Assembly (NCBI GenBank): GCA_021796375.1
Contig: JAJYJF010000025.1
Span: 1-12,538, forward strand
Reading direction: 5' to 3'
DNA: 12,538 bases
DNA from: Chloroflexota bacterium
GTDB lineage: Bacteria > Chloroflexota > Anaerolineae > Anaerolineales > Anaerolineaceae
Under the pieces are notes generated by a model that saw only the letters and a list, made by a program, of their open reading frames with translations, was not told the DNA's origin and made no database searches. Positions 5,250 through 12,538 of this stretch are shown piece by piece (within the stretch, counting starts at the first letter, position 1; the number at the start of each line of letters is the position of its first letter). The translations under genes and the position numbers were made by a program.

Positions 5250-8200
5250 TGGAGTTTGCTCGCCTGGAAAAAATCGCTTCCTCCGCATCAGTACACCTTG
5301 GATGGGTTCGCTGGGGAATCCTGATTTTCAGCTTCCTCCTGTTCTTCGCCGCCGCCGTTTCGTTCTATCCCCGCATTGGCTTCAGCATCTGGGTCATTTC
5401 CCTGCTGCCGGTAGGCCTGGCCGGGGCGCTGCTCGGCCCTGCGGCCGGTCTGGGAGCCTGCCTGATCACCCTGGTGGGGATGCTGGCGGTTGCCGTGGGC
5501 CAGGGATCGTTCGCCTTCTCGCGCTGGCTGGCAGACAGCTTGATCCCGGGGGTGCTGGTCCAGTTCTTTTTTGGCTGGCTGACCGGACGGATGCACGATC
5601 AGGCGGGCATGGACCGCGAGCAGCCCGCCGAGAAGGAGCCGATGCCCCAGGCCCTGCACCGCCGGGACGCGATCCTCGAGGCGGTTGGGTCCGCTGCCGG
5701 GCAGTTCCTCCTCGGCATGGAGTGGGGACCGGCCATGCAGGCCGTGCTCGAACGCCTGGGGGGCGCAGCCGGGGCCAGCCATGTTTACCTGGTCGAGAAC
5801 CGGACCGGGCCCAACGGTGAGCTGCTATTAAATCTGGAGCATGAATGGACCGCTCCCGAGGCGGATCCGCGCCAACAGCCCAGCCTCGCGCAGCCACTCT
5901 CCTATTCTGGACCTTTCGCCCGCTGGGAAGACGCCTTCCGGCAAGGACAAGCCATCTACGGGTCGCTGGAGAGTTTTCCAGAAGAAGAGCGCGAGATCCT
6001 CAGCGCGTACAGCGTCCGGTCGATCGCGCTGGTTCCGGTGTCCTTCAAACAGACCTGGCTGGGTTACATTGGGTTTGACGACTGCTCCAGCGACCGCACC
6101 TGGACCGGCGCGGAGATCGACGCATTCAAAGCCGCGGCCGGGTTCGTCGGCGCCTCGCGTTTCGCTCAAGAGGCGATCGAGGCTGAACGGCAGGAAAGGC
6201 AGTTCGCCGAGGCGCTGCGCCACACCGCGGCCGTCCTGAACCGCTCCCTTGACCTGGACCAGGTTCTGGACCAGATCTTGAGCTCTGCCGAGCAGGTGGT
6301 TCCCTCCGAGGGCGTAAACCTGATGCTGATCGAGAACGGGGCAGCCCGCACCGTCCGCTGCCGGGGATATATGGAGCGCGGTCTTAGAGAAGCGGTTATG
6401 GGGCTGCAGCCCGAGATCGACCGCGTCCCTTCCTACCGCGAGATGCGCCAGACCGGCAAACCGGTGCTGATACAGGATACCCGCAAGGATCCGCGGTGGA
6501 TCGCGCTCGAGGAGACCCATTGGGTCACCTCCTACCTGGGGGCGCCGATTTCCGTGAAAGGCGAGGTGATCGGGTTCGTCAACCTGGACAGCGGCGTCCC
6601 CGGTTTTTTCACCCAGAGGCATGCCGAGCACATTCAGGCGTTCACGGATCAGGCCGCGGTCGCGATCGAAAACGCCCGGCTGTTCGCCGCAACCCAAGAA
6701 AACACGCGCAACTCGCAGCTGCTCAACCAGATCAATCAGGCTGCTCTGGGCGCGGACAGCCTGGCAGAGATGATGCGCCAGATCGCCCATCACCTCAAGG
6801 AGATGTTCCAGGCGGACGGCGTTTACCTGACCCACTGGGACGAGGCGGCTGAGGGTGCGGTCCCGGTTGCCGCCGCGGGCCCGCTCGCCGAAACCTACCC
6901 CTTCATCCGCATTGGGAAGGGGAATCTATCCATGACCGGCCGGATCCTGTCCACGGAGCGGGTCTACATCGCTGAAGGAGGGCCGGAGCCCGAGCTCGTG
7001 GTCCCCCCCATGGCGGAGGCCTTCCGCGAGCACGCCGTCATCGGCCTGCCGCTCATCGCCGGCAGCCAGAAGCTCGGCGCCGCCATCATCACCTTCCCGG
7101 CGCCGCATCACTTTTCAGGCAAAGAGATCAGCCTCGCGATCCAGTCAACCGGCCAGCTTGCCCTCGCGATCGCCAAGGCATCCCTGCTGGAGACCGGCCG
7201 GGAGCGCATCTCCCAGCTCACCCGCATTAACAGCCTGATCTCCGCCCTCGGGCACGTGGCTACGCGCATCGAATCCCACTCCTCCCAGGATAGCGTGATC
7301 CAGACGCTGGGGCAGGAGCTGTCGCTCCTCGGCCTGAGCTGCTGGGTGGCCCTGCGCGAGTCCGAGAATCCATCCGCGATGTCGATCCGATATATCTCCG
7401 CTCAAAACAACACCCGGCTGGCAAGATGGATGGAGATCGGCCTGAACCACTTCATCATCAGCCCCGATCGCTTTCCCCTTTACGAGCAGGTGATCGCCCA
7501 TCACAAATCCGTTTTCCTGGATAATCCGCGAGACTTAATTTTGGCGACCGTCCCCGGGTTGAATGAATTCCGGATCGAGCAGATCAGCGAGCTGACCGGT
7601 ACGAGCCACCTGGCGAGGGGAATCTACGCTCCGCTCACCGCCGAGGATGAGGTGATTGGGCTGCTGCTGGTCTGGGGGGAAGGCCTGATGGAGAGCGAAG
7701 CCCCGGCGGTGACCGTCTTCGCGAGCCAGGTGGCGGTTGCCATCCAAAATACCCGCCTGTACGCTGCCCTCCAGAAGCTGGCGGTGACCGACGAGCTGAC
7801 CGGCCTGTCCAACCGGCGCCAGCTGTTCGAGCTGGGCCAGCGCGAGGTGGAAATCTCATACCGGTTCGACCGCCCTCTTTCCGTCCTGATGATCGACATC
7901 GATTATTTCAAGACGGTCAACGACCGCTTCGGCCATACCGCGGGCGATGCGGTGGTTAAAGAGATCGCCAACCGCCTGCGCGGTGCGGTACGCGAGGTGG
8001 ATATTGTCTCCCGGTACGGCGGAGAGGAGTTCCTCATCCTGCTGCTCGAAATCCAGCGGGAGAAGGCCTGCCAGGTTGCCGAGCGCATCCGCCGCTCGGT
8101 CGCCGGGTCAGACTTCGTCACCGATCAGGGCGCGATCCCGGTAACCATCAGCATCGGGGTTGCCGAGCTCACCCAGGAAGCCCACGATTTAAACCGGCTG

Positions 8201-8302
8201 ATCCAGGTTGCCGACCAGGCGCTCTACCAGGCCAAGCAGAATGGGCGCAACTGCGTCTGCGCGATCCCCCCGAACTGCCCGGAGCCGGTTCTGGAAGCTT
8301 AA
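5249..8302 (+). CDS. membrane-anchored multi-GAF diguanylate cyclase (GGDEF)
   Basis: From ATG 5249 the product is 1017 residues. It should make cyclic di-GMP from two GTP at the membrane. Order: hydrophobic N-terminal region with about four helices (residues 21-113), which I cannot assign to a named sensor family; four GAF-like regions at about 139-314, 317-482, 487-648 and 651-841; GGDEF domain 842-1007. The active-site loop is GGEEF (924-928), a functional variant, and REVD at 915-918, five residues earlier, is the RxxD inhibitory site, so product feedback is expected. The domain start VTDELTGLSNRRQL and MIDIDYFKTVND are also canonical. The ATG was preferred to an upstream in-frame TTG at 5186, which has no ribosome-binding site and would add 21 uncharacteristic residues. 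The tail carries three cysteines (CVC and C). The stop interlocks with that of the convergent phosphodiesterase. Confidence 0.92.
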   Translation: MEFARLEKIASSASVHLGWVRWGILIFSFLLFFAAAVSFYPRIGFSIWVISLLPVGLAGALLGPAAGLGACLITLVGMLAVAVGQGSFAFSRWLADSLIPGVLVQFFFGWLTGRMHDQAGMDREQPAEKEPMPQALHRRDAILEAVGSAAGQFLLGMEWGPAMQAVLERLGGAAGASHVYLVENRTGPNGELLLNLEHEWTAPEADPRQQPSLAQPLSYSGPFARWEDAFRQGQAIYGSLESFPEEEREILSAYSVRSIALVPVSFKQTWLGYIGFDDCSSDRTWTGAEIDAFKAAAGFVGASRFAQEAIEAERQERQFAEALRHTAAVLNRSLDLDQVLDQILSSAEQVVPSEGVNLMLIENGAARTVRCRGYMERGLREAVMGLQPEIDRVPSYREMRQTGKPVLIQDTRKDPRWIALEETHWVTSYLGAPISVKGEVIGFVNLDSGVPGFFTQRHAEHIQAFTDQAAVAIENARLFAATQENTRNSQLLNQINQAALGADSLAEMMRQIAHHLKEMFQADGVYLTHWDEAAEGAVPVAAAGPLAETYPFIRIGKGNLSMTGRILSTERVYIAEGGPEPELVVPPMAEAFREHAVIGLPLIAGSQKLGAAIITFPAPHHFSGKEISLAIQSTGQLALAIAKASLLETGRERISQLTRINSLISALGHVATRIESHSSQDSVIQTLGQELSLLGLSCWVALRESENPSAMSIRYISAQNNTRLARWMEIGLNHFIISPDRFPLYEQVIAHHKSVFLDNPRDLILATVPGLNEFRIEQISELTGTSHLARGIYAPLTAEDEVIGLLLVWGEGLMESEAPAVTVFASQVAVAIQNTRLYAALQKLAVTDELTGLSNRRQLFELGQREVEISYRFDRPLSVLMIDIDYFKTVNDRFGHTAGDAVVKEIANRLRGAVREVDIVSRYGGEEFLILLLEIQREKACQVAERIRRSVAGSDFVTDQGAIPVTISIGVAELTQEAHDLNRLIQVADQALYQAKQNGRNCVCAIPPNCPEPVLEA

Positions 8303-11300
8303 ATCCAACCCTGCAGGGTAAAGAAAGCCTCGACGACACGCGGGTCGAAGTGGCTCCCGGATTGTTCGGCCAGGTAAGCCCTGGCCTTCGCTTCCGGCCA
8401 GGGCGGCCGGTACGGCCGGTCGTGCAGGAGCGCATCCCAAACATCGACAATCGCGAAAATCCGGGCTGAAAGGGGAATCTCCTCCCCTTTCAATCCGCGC
8501 GGGTAGCCCGTGCCGTTCCATTTCTCGTGATGGCAGTAGGGGATATCGATCGCCGGGTTCAGGTAGGTGATGGGCAGGAGCAGCTCGTACGCAAAGACCG
8601 GATGCTTGCGCATGATTTCCCACTCCTCCTCGCCCAGCGGCCCCTGCTTGAGCAGGATGCTGTCCGGAATTGCGATTTTGCCGATATCGTGCAGGAAAGC
8701 CCCGCGGCGGATATGGACGAGCTGCGCCTCGCCCACCCCCATCAGGCGCGCCAGCTCGATCGTTTTCTCCACCACGCGGTAGGAGTGTCTTTCGGTCTCT
8801 TCATTGCGCATGTCCAGCGCGCGGGCCCAACCCTCGATGGTAGCGTCGTACGCCAGCGAGAGTTCCATGTTCGACCGCTGCAGGTCCCCGAACAGCTCAG
8901 CGTTATCCAGGGAAATTGCCGCCTGCCCGGCCAGCGATTCCACAAAATCGATCCACTCTCGGTCTTGTGGAAGCGCAGAGCGCTGGAAGATTTCCAGCAG
9001 GCCCTTAACCTCTCCCTTGGAGACCAAGGGCAGAACCATGAACGAGCGATACCCATCCTCAGCCAGAAGATGCAGCCGCTCCACGTTGACCGCGCCCAGA
9101 TCGTTGATGATGACCGGCTGCCGTCCGATGATCGCGCGGGCCAGGGGAATTTCAGGATCGAGCGCGCTCAGCGGCGGCAGGCTGGCCCGGGCATGGTGGA
9201 TCGACATGTTGTCGAAGCCCCTCCCCGCCGCCCAATCCAGGGTGTACAGGGCCGGGTTGAAGAACAGAACATCGGCGGCATCCAGCTTTAAGCTGCCGAC
9301 CATCTCTTCCAGCAGGATATCCAGCGTAAAACGCGCATCCATGCTGGCCGCGATCGCCATATCGACCTTGCGCAGGATCGTCAGCCGCTTCAACCGCTGG
9401 ACGGTCTGTTCGTGAAGCTGCGCGCGGTTGAGCGCGTTGGCGGCCAGCTCGGCGACGGCGGACAGCCGGTGCGCCTCCCGGCCGGCAACCGCCGGATCGC
9501 GGCCGATCCCCAGCATCCCGGCCACCCGTTCCTGGATGATCATCGGCGCGAACAAAACCGACTGCGTGCCCGCGAACAGACTCGCGCTGCCCGAGTCCGC
9601 GCGCTCGGGCGTAGAATTCGAGAGGAATGGGCTGCGGCTCTGGAACACTTCCCGCGAGACCTGGCTTGCTTCGATGGGGAAACGCCGGTCAGTGAAGGGC
9701 TCCCAGAGCCCCCGGCCCAGCGCCAGGCGCGCCTCCCGCTGCTCGCTGCTGAAGAACACGATTCCGGCCGCGCTCGCCTGCAGCAGCCCCATGGTCTGGT
9801 CCAGGATGATCGGGAGCATCTCGACCGGGGTCGGCGCAGCGCGAAGCGCGTCCGAAACGGCGCCCAGCGCCTCCAGCTCCTGGCTGCGCTGGAGCTCCGC
9901 TTCATATAGGCGGGCATTCTCAAGCGCCAGCGCAGCCTGATTTGCGAATGCCAGCGCCAGCTCCGCATCCTCGGATGCGTAATAGCCCGGCTCCGCCTTA
10001 TCCAGGTTGATAATGCCGATGACCCGGTCGCGCACCAGCAGGGGGACGCCCATCCAGCAGCGCGTGAAGGACCCATCCGGCCCGGCGGCCCAGCGCGGGT
10101 CATTCCGCGTGTCCGGGATGATCAGCGGGCGGCCGCGGTCCATCACCTCTTTGATATAGCCGAGATCTTCCATGTCGGGGAGCGCTGCGCCGCTTTTTTG
10201 CCGGGCAAAGCCCCGTTCCGCGGTGACCTCGAGCTTATCGCGGTTGGTCAGCAGTACCGATACGCTGTCGTACGGCACGACCTGCTTCAAATATTCAAGC
10301 AGCTGCTCGAGCACCCGGTCGAGATCGAGGGTCGAGGTCAGGGCCGCCGTCGAGACGCGCAAAATCTCTGCCTCCTGGCGGCGGCGCCTTTCCTGGCCGA
10401 GCAGGCGCAGCTTTTGAATCGCCATGCTCATCTCGCTGGCCAGAGAAATGAGCAGCCGCTCGTCCGCCAGGCTGAAAGCATTGATCTGGCGGCTTTCGGC
10501 GTTGATCACCCCAACCAGGCTCTCCCCCTGCAGGATTGGAACGCAGACCTCGGAGCGCACGTCTGGGTCGGCTACCAGATAATCCGGATCCAGGCGGACG
10601 TCTTCGACCCGGCGGGGCTGTTTGTGCTGCGCAACCCATCCGGAGATCCCTTCTCCAGGATGGATGTTCGGGATGGTCTGACCGTTGCGGATCTGGTAAG
10701 AAGGATGGAAGCGAAGAACCCCTTTCTCTTCATCGTAATAACTGATTCCAAAATCATCCGGGAAGAACTGCTCCCGGACGATATCGGTCACCCGCTCGGT
10801 CAGATCGTCCAGATCGGAGGCCGCGATGCCGGCCAGGGACACGGCGTGCAGTGCGGAGAGCTCCGCGACCAGCCGGTTTTGGGTTTCCTCGGACTGCTCG
10901 CGCTCATCCAGCTCGCGCTGAGCCAGCCGGTAGAGGCGCGCGTTTTCCACCGCGATCGCCGCCTGGTCGGCAAACAGGCGGGCCATCTGGATCTGGTCCT
11001 GGTCGAAAGTTCCGGTGCGGGCCGGATCGCTGACCGTGATCACCCCCATCACCCGCTCCCGAACTTTCATCGGGAGGGCTAAAACCCGGCCGAGAGAGAT
11101 CCCTTCGTAAACCGCCGAGCGCCCCTGATCTGCCTGGAGGTCCTCGATCTGAACTGGGTCGCCGCGCTGGGCGGCGGCCCCCGATGCCCCCTCCCCAATT
11201 TTGAGCGTTACCCCAATCCTCTCCTGCGGGAAGTTGCGGTGCGCGGCCAGCCGCAAAGACAGCCCATCCTCACTGACCAGGTAAACCCCACCGATCTGCG

Positions 11301-12180
11301 CGCCGAGGAGCCAGGTCGCCCGCTCGGTGATCGTCTCGAGCAGCGCCTCCAGGTCCAGCTGGCCGGTCAGATCCATGGAGGTCTGGTACAGGGCTTTCAT
11401 TTCCTCCGCCCGTCTCTGCAGGCGGAGCACCGCCTGCTTCCGCTCGCTGATATCCCGGATCAGCAGCAGGACGGCAGATTTGCCCGCGTAAATCGTCGGG
11501 GCTGCCGCAGCTTCAACCTCCAGCGCAGCCCCGTCCAGCCGAACGATCTGCTCTTCCCGCAGGGAGCCTGACTGGGGGCCGGAAGCCAATCTGGAAATTT
11601 GCTGGTAGACCGCGCCGTCCGGCCCGGGGTGGACCGGCCCCGGAATGGGCTGCCCAATCCCCAGGGCGAGGGGTTCCATGCCGAACAGGCGTGCCCCGGA
11701 ATCGTTCAAAAACACCAGCTCGCCCTCACAGCAGATGGCAACCCCCTCGGGTAAAAGGTCGGCCAGGGCGTGGAAGGGGTCCGCGCTCGAGCGCAGCGCT
11801 CCAGAAGCTGCCTCGGCATCCATCTCGCGCAGCCCGGCGGCCAGAGCCTCCAGCGGCCGCGCGAGCTCCCCCAGCTCGCGATCCCCCGCAGGGGCGGATT
11901 TCACCGCCGGCGTAATCCCCGCCTCCTTGTGCAGGGTGAGCTCCAGGAGCGCGCCGGCCCTCCGCAAAAAGAGCAGGTAAGCTGCCGCCCAGGCGGAGAA
12001 GATCGCCAGGAGGGCAATGCCCGCGAAAGTGGTGAGGTTGGTACCCCGCATCAGGTTGGAGCCTGCGGGCAGACGCTGCTCGTATCCCAGGGTAAAGGCC
12101 AAAGCACACAGGGTCAGCAGCGCCAGCACCGCCAGAACTGCGGTACCGATTCGGGAGTTGGGTAAAGAACACCGGCGCAT
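8299..12180 (-). CDS. membrane-anchored PAS/multi-GAF HD-GYP c-di-GMP phosphodiesterase
   Basis: From ATG 12180 the product is 1293 residues and should hydrolyse cyclic di-GMP. Order: two membrane helices (about 11-33 and 51-72), a HAMP-like linker (73-123), a PAS domain (136-250) ending in the typical RDISERKQ, five GAF-like regions at about 258-420, 438-596, 606-761, 769-921 and 931-1098, then HD-GYP from 1107 to the end. Metal and catalytic motifs are intact: His1132 (ERHSYRV), LHDIGK with His1164-Asp1165, His1193, and HHEKWNGTGYP (1217-1227), in which Asn replaces the more usual Asp, a common variant. VDVWDAL and DRPYR also match. The ATG at 12180 has AAGGTGA four bases upstream; an in-frame GTG at 12252 falls next to the promoter -10 and was rejected. 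No DNA-binding or receiver domain is seen. Confidence 0.93.
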   Translation of the reverse strand: MRRCSLPNSRIGTAVLAVLALLTLCALAFTLGYEQRLPAGSNLMRGTNLTTFAGIALLAIFSAWAAAYLLFLRRAGALLELTLHKEAGITPAVKSAPAGDRELGELARPLEALAAGLREMDAEAASGALRSSADPFHALADLLPEGVAICCEGELVFLNDSGARLFGMEPLALGIGQPIPGPVHPGPDGAVYQQISRLASGPQSGSLREEQIVRLDGAALEVEAAAAPTIYAGKSAVLLLIRDISERKQAVLRLQRRAEEMKALYQTSMDLTGQLDLEALLETITERATWLLGAQIGGVYLVSEDGLSLRLAAHRNFPQERIGVTLKIGEGASGAAAQRGDPVQIEDLQADQGRSAVYEGISLGRVLALPMKVRERVMGVITVSDPARTGTFDQDQIQMARLFADQAAIAVENARLYRLAQRELDEREQSEETQNRLVAELSALHAVSLAGIAASDLDDLTERVTDIVREQFFPDDFGISYYDEEKGVLRFHPSYQIRNGQTIPNIHPGEGISGWVAQHKQPRRVEDVRLDPDYLVADPDVRSEVCVPILQGESLVGVINAESRQINAFSLADERLLISLASEMSMAIQKLRLLGQERRRRQEAEILRVSTAALTSTLDLDRVLEQLLEYLKQVVPYDSVSVLLTNRDKLEVTAERGFARQKSGAALPDMEDLGYIKEVMDRGRPLIIPDTRNDPRWAAGPDGSFTRCWMGVPLLVRDRVIGIINLDKAEPGYYASEDAELALAFANQAALALENARLYEAELQRSQELEALGAVSDALRAAPTPVEMLPIILDQTMGLLQASAAGIVFFSSEQREARLALGRGLWEPFTDRRFPIEASQVSREVFQSRSPFLSNSTPERADSGSASLFAGTQSVLFAPMIIQERVAGMLGIGRDPAVAGREAHRLSAVAELAANALNRAQLHEQTVQRLKRLTILRKVDMAIAASMDARFTLDILLEEMVGSLKLDAADVLFFNPALYTLDWAAGRGFDNMSIHHARASLPPLSALDPEIPLARAIIGRQPVIINDLGAVNVERLHLLAEDGYRSFMVLPLVSKGEVKGLLEIFQRSALPQDREWIDFVESLAGQAAISLDNAELFGDLQRSNMELSLAYDATIEGWARALDMRNEETERHSYRVVEKTIELARLMGVGEAQLVHIRRGAFLHDIGKIAIPDSILLKQGPLGEEEWEIMRKHPVFAYELLLPITYLNPAIDIPYCHHEKWNGTGYPRGLKGEEIPLSARIFAIVDVWDALLHDRPYRPPWPEAKARAYLAEQSGSHFDPRVVEAFFTLQGWI

Positions 12181-12239
12181 GAGGTCACCTTCTCTTGGGA
12201 GCAGTGAATGATCGTGGCAGAGAAAATGAGAACCCGACC

Positions 12240-12266
12240 AGTATACTGCCACCCGTTCACGTGCAA
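12240..12266 (-). promoter_or_regulatory. candidate promoter of the HD-GYP gene
   Basis: On the minus strand TTGCAC (12261-12266) is followed by TATACT (12240-12245) with a 15-base spacer, slightly shorter than ideal. Transcription would begin near 12233, leaving a leader of about 53 bases before the ATG at 12180. The boxes are good but the spacing lowers confidence. Confidence 0.45.
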
Positions 12267-12538
12267 TTTGCGTACCGGTTAAGAGATTTGTAAGGTCGGG
12301 CTCCTGCCCAAACGGCGCGCCCCAAATTTCTGGTATTTCACCCCATCCCCTAACCCCGTCCCTCTTCCGGACCCGCGGAGCAGCCCGGCCGGTGAGATCC
12401 GGCAGCCTGCGCCCACGGTTTTCTTAAAGTCCGCAAAGGATAGCGAGAGCGTCCTGGGGGCGGGCATCCAAGACGCGTCTAGCCTGAGCAACATTGCGAT
12501 ACCCGTGCAAACTAAACAGACTGATGATCAGGTTATTG
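12246..12538. other. intergenic region upstream of the HD-GYP gene
   Basis: Apart from the promoter -35 box and the C-rich/G-quadruplex motif, no gene is supported. Short frames on either strand have no recognisable protein features and no ribosome-binding site. The right edge becomes AT-richer from about 12485 and probably leads into another regulatory region beyond the window. Confidence 0.4.
12341..12362 (-). other. G-quadruplex motif / CCCC-rich repeat-like element
   Basis: The minus strand carries four G-runs of 3, 4, 4 and 4 bases separated by loops of AC, TTA and AT. This fits the canonical four-run quadruplex rule. It lies about 75 bases upstream of the HD-GYP -35 box on the coding strand. 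The plus-strand form (CCCC separated by short AT/TAA spacers) resembles C-rich dispersed intergenic elements often seen in filamentous bacteria, but a single copy here cannot prove it is a repeat. Confidence 0.4.

Noticed and set aside
5828..6835. Long minus-strand open frame (335 codons) opposite the cyclase
   Set aside because: It lies wholly over GAF-coding sequence with intact domains on the other strand. Its composition is what a GC-rich shadow frame gives, and it has no recognisable motif.
10198..11082. Plus-strand open frame (294 codons) opposite the HD-GYP gene, and similar ones at 8527-9291 and 3659-4438
   Set aside because: These are antisense shadows of well-supported genes, rich in His, Gln, Arg and Asp, without domains or ribosome-binding sites.
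12185..12224. Stem TTCTCT / AGAGAA partly covering the HD-GYP ribosome-binding site
   Set aside because: Six pairs around a 23-base loop is too weak to propose control without covariation evidence.
12181..12252. GTG at 12252 as the HD-GYP start
   Set aside because: It lies next to the -10 box, upstream of the predicted transcription start. The ATG at 12180 has a far better ribosome-binding site and puts the first membrane helix near the N-terminus.

Overview
The window is GC-rich bacterial DNA with long, tightly packed genes. The multi-GAF signalling proteins and the codon and protein style resemble Chloroflexota, most likely an Anaerolineae-type organism. This taxonomic guess rests on overall style only, because no rRNA or marker gene is present. 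There is no tRNA, rRNA, CRISPR array, insertion sequence or phage gene.

Layout. (1) Positions 1-292, minus strand: the start of a major facilitator (MFS) exporter that runs off the left edge, driven by a near-consensus sigma70 promoter at 332-360. (2) 465-1029, plus strand: gene debris. A short piece resembling an AlkA-type DNA glycosylase is joined, in a different frame, to a dihydrofolate-reductase/RibD-like protein that has lost its N-terminus. (3) 1072-2851, plus strand: an ABC-F ATPase behind a complete-looking attenuation leader. The leader has an extended -10 promoter, a six-codon leader peptide with its own Shine-Dalgarno sequence, two hairpins, and a strong intrinsic terminator ending just before the ABC-F ribosome-binding site. 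This matches the known design of antibiotic-inducible ribosome-protection ABC-F genes. (4) 2864-4813, minus strand: an exporter-type ABC transporter with fused membrane and ATPase domains, convergent with the ABC-F gene and only 12 bases from it. (5) 4814-5248: a 435-base gap with promoter elements, a possible small reading frame, and a hairpin that includes the next start codon. (6) 5249-8302, plus strand: a membrane-anchored diguanylate cyclase with four GAF-like regions and an intact GGEEF site. (7) 8299-12180, minus strand: a membrane-anchored HD-GYP phosphodiesterase with one PAS and five GAF-like regions. (8) 12181-12538: its leader and promoter, and a G-quadruplex-type motif.

How the genes fit together. 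The left half looks like a drug-response neighbourhood: an exporter-type MFS start, an inducible ABC-F ribosome protector and an ABC exporter. The right half is a cyclic-di-GMP control pair. One protein should make c-di-GMP and the other degrade it; the genes face each other and share the four bases TTAA at their stop codons. Each protein also carries one closely similar GAF domain, suggesting that both sense related signals. The two points most worth following up are the ABC-F attenuator and the interlocked cyclase/phosphodiesterase pair. Each component belongs to a known family, and I see no clearly unprecedented system.
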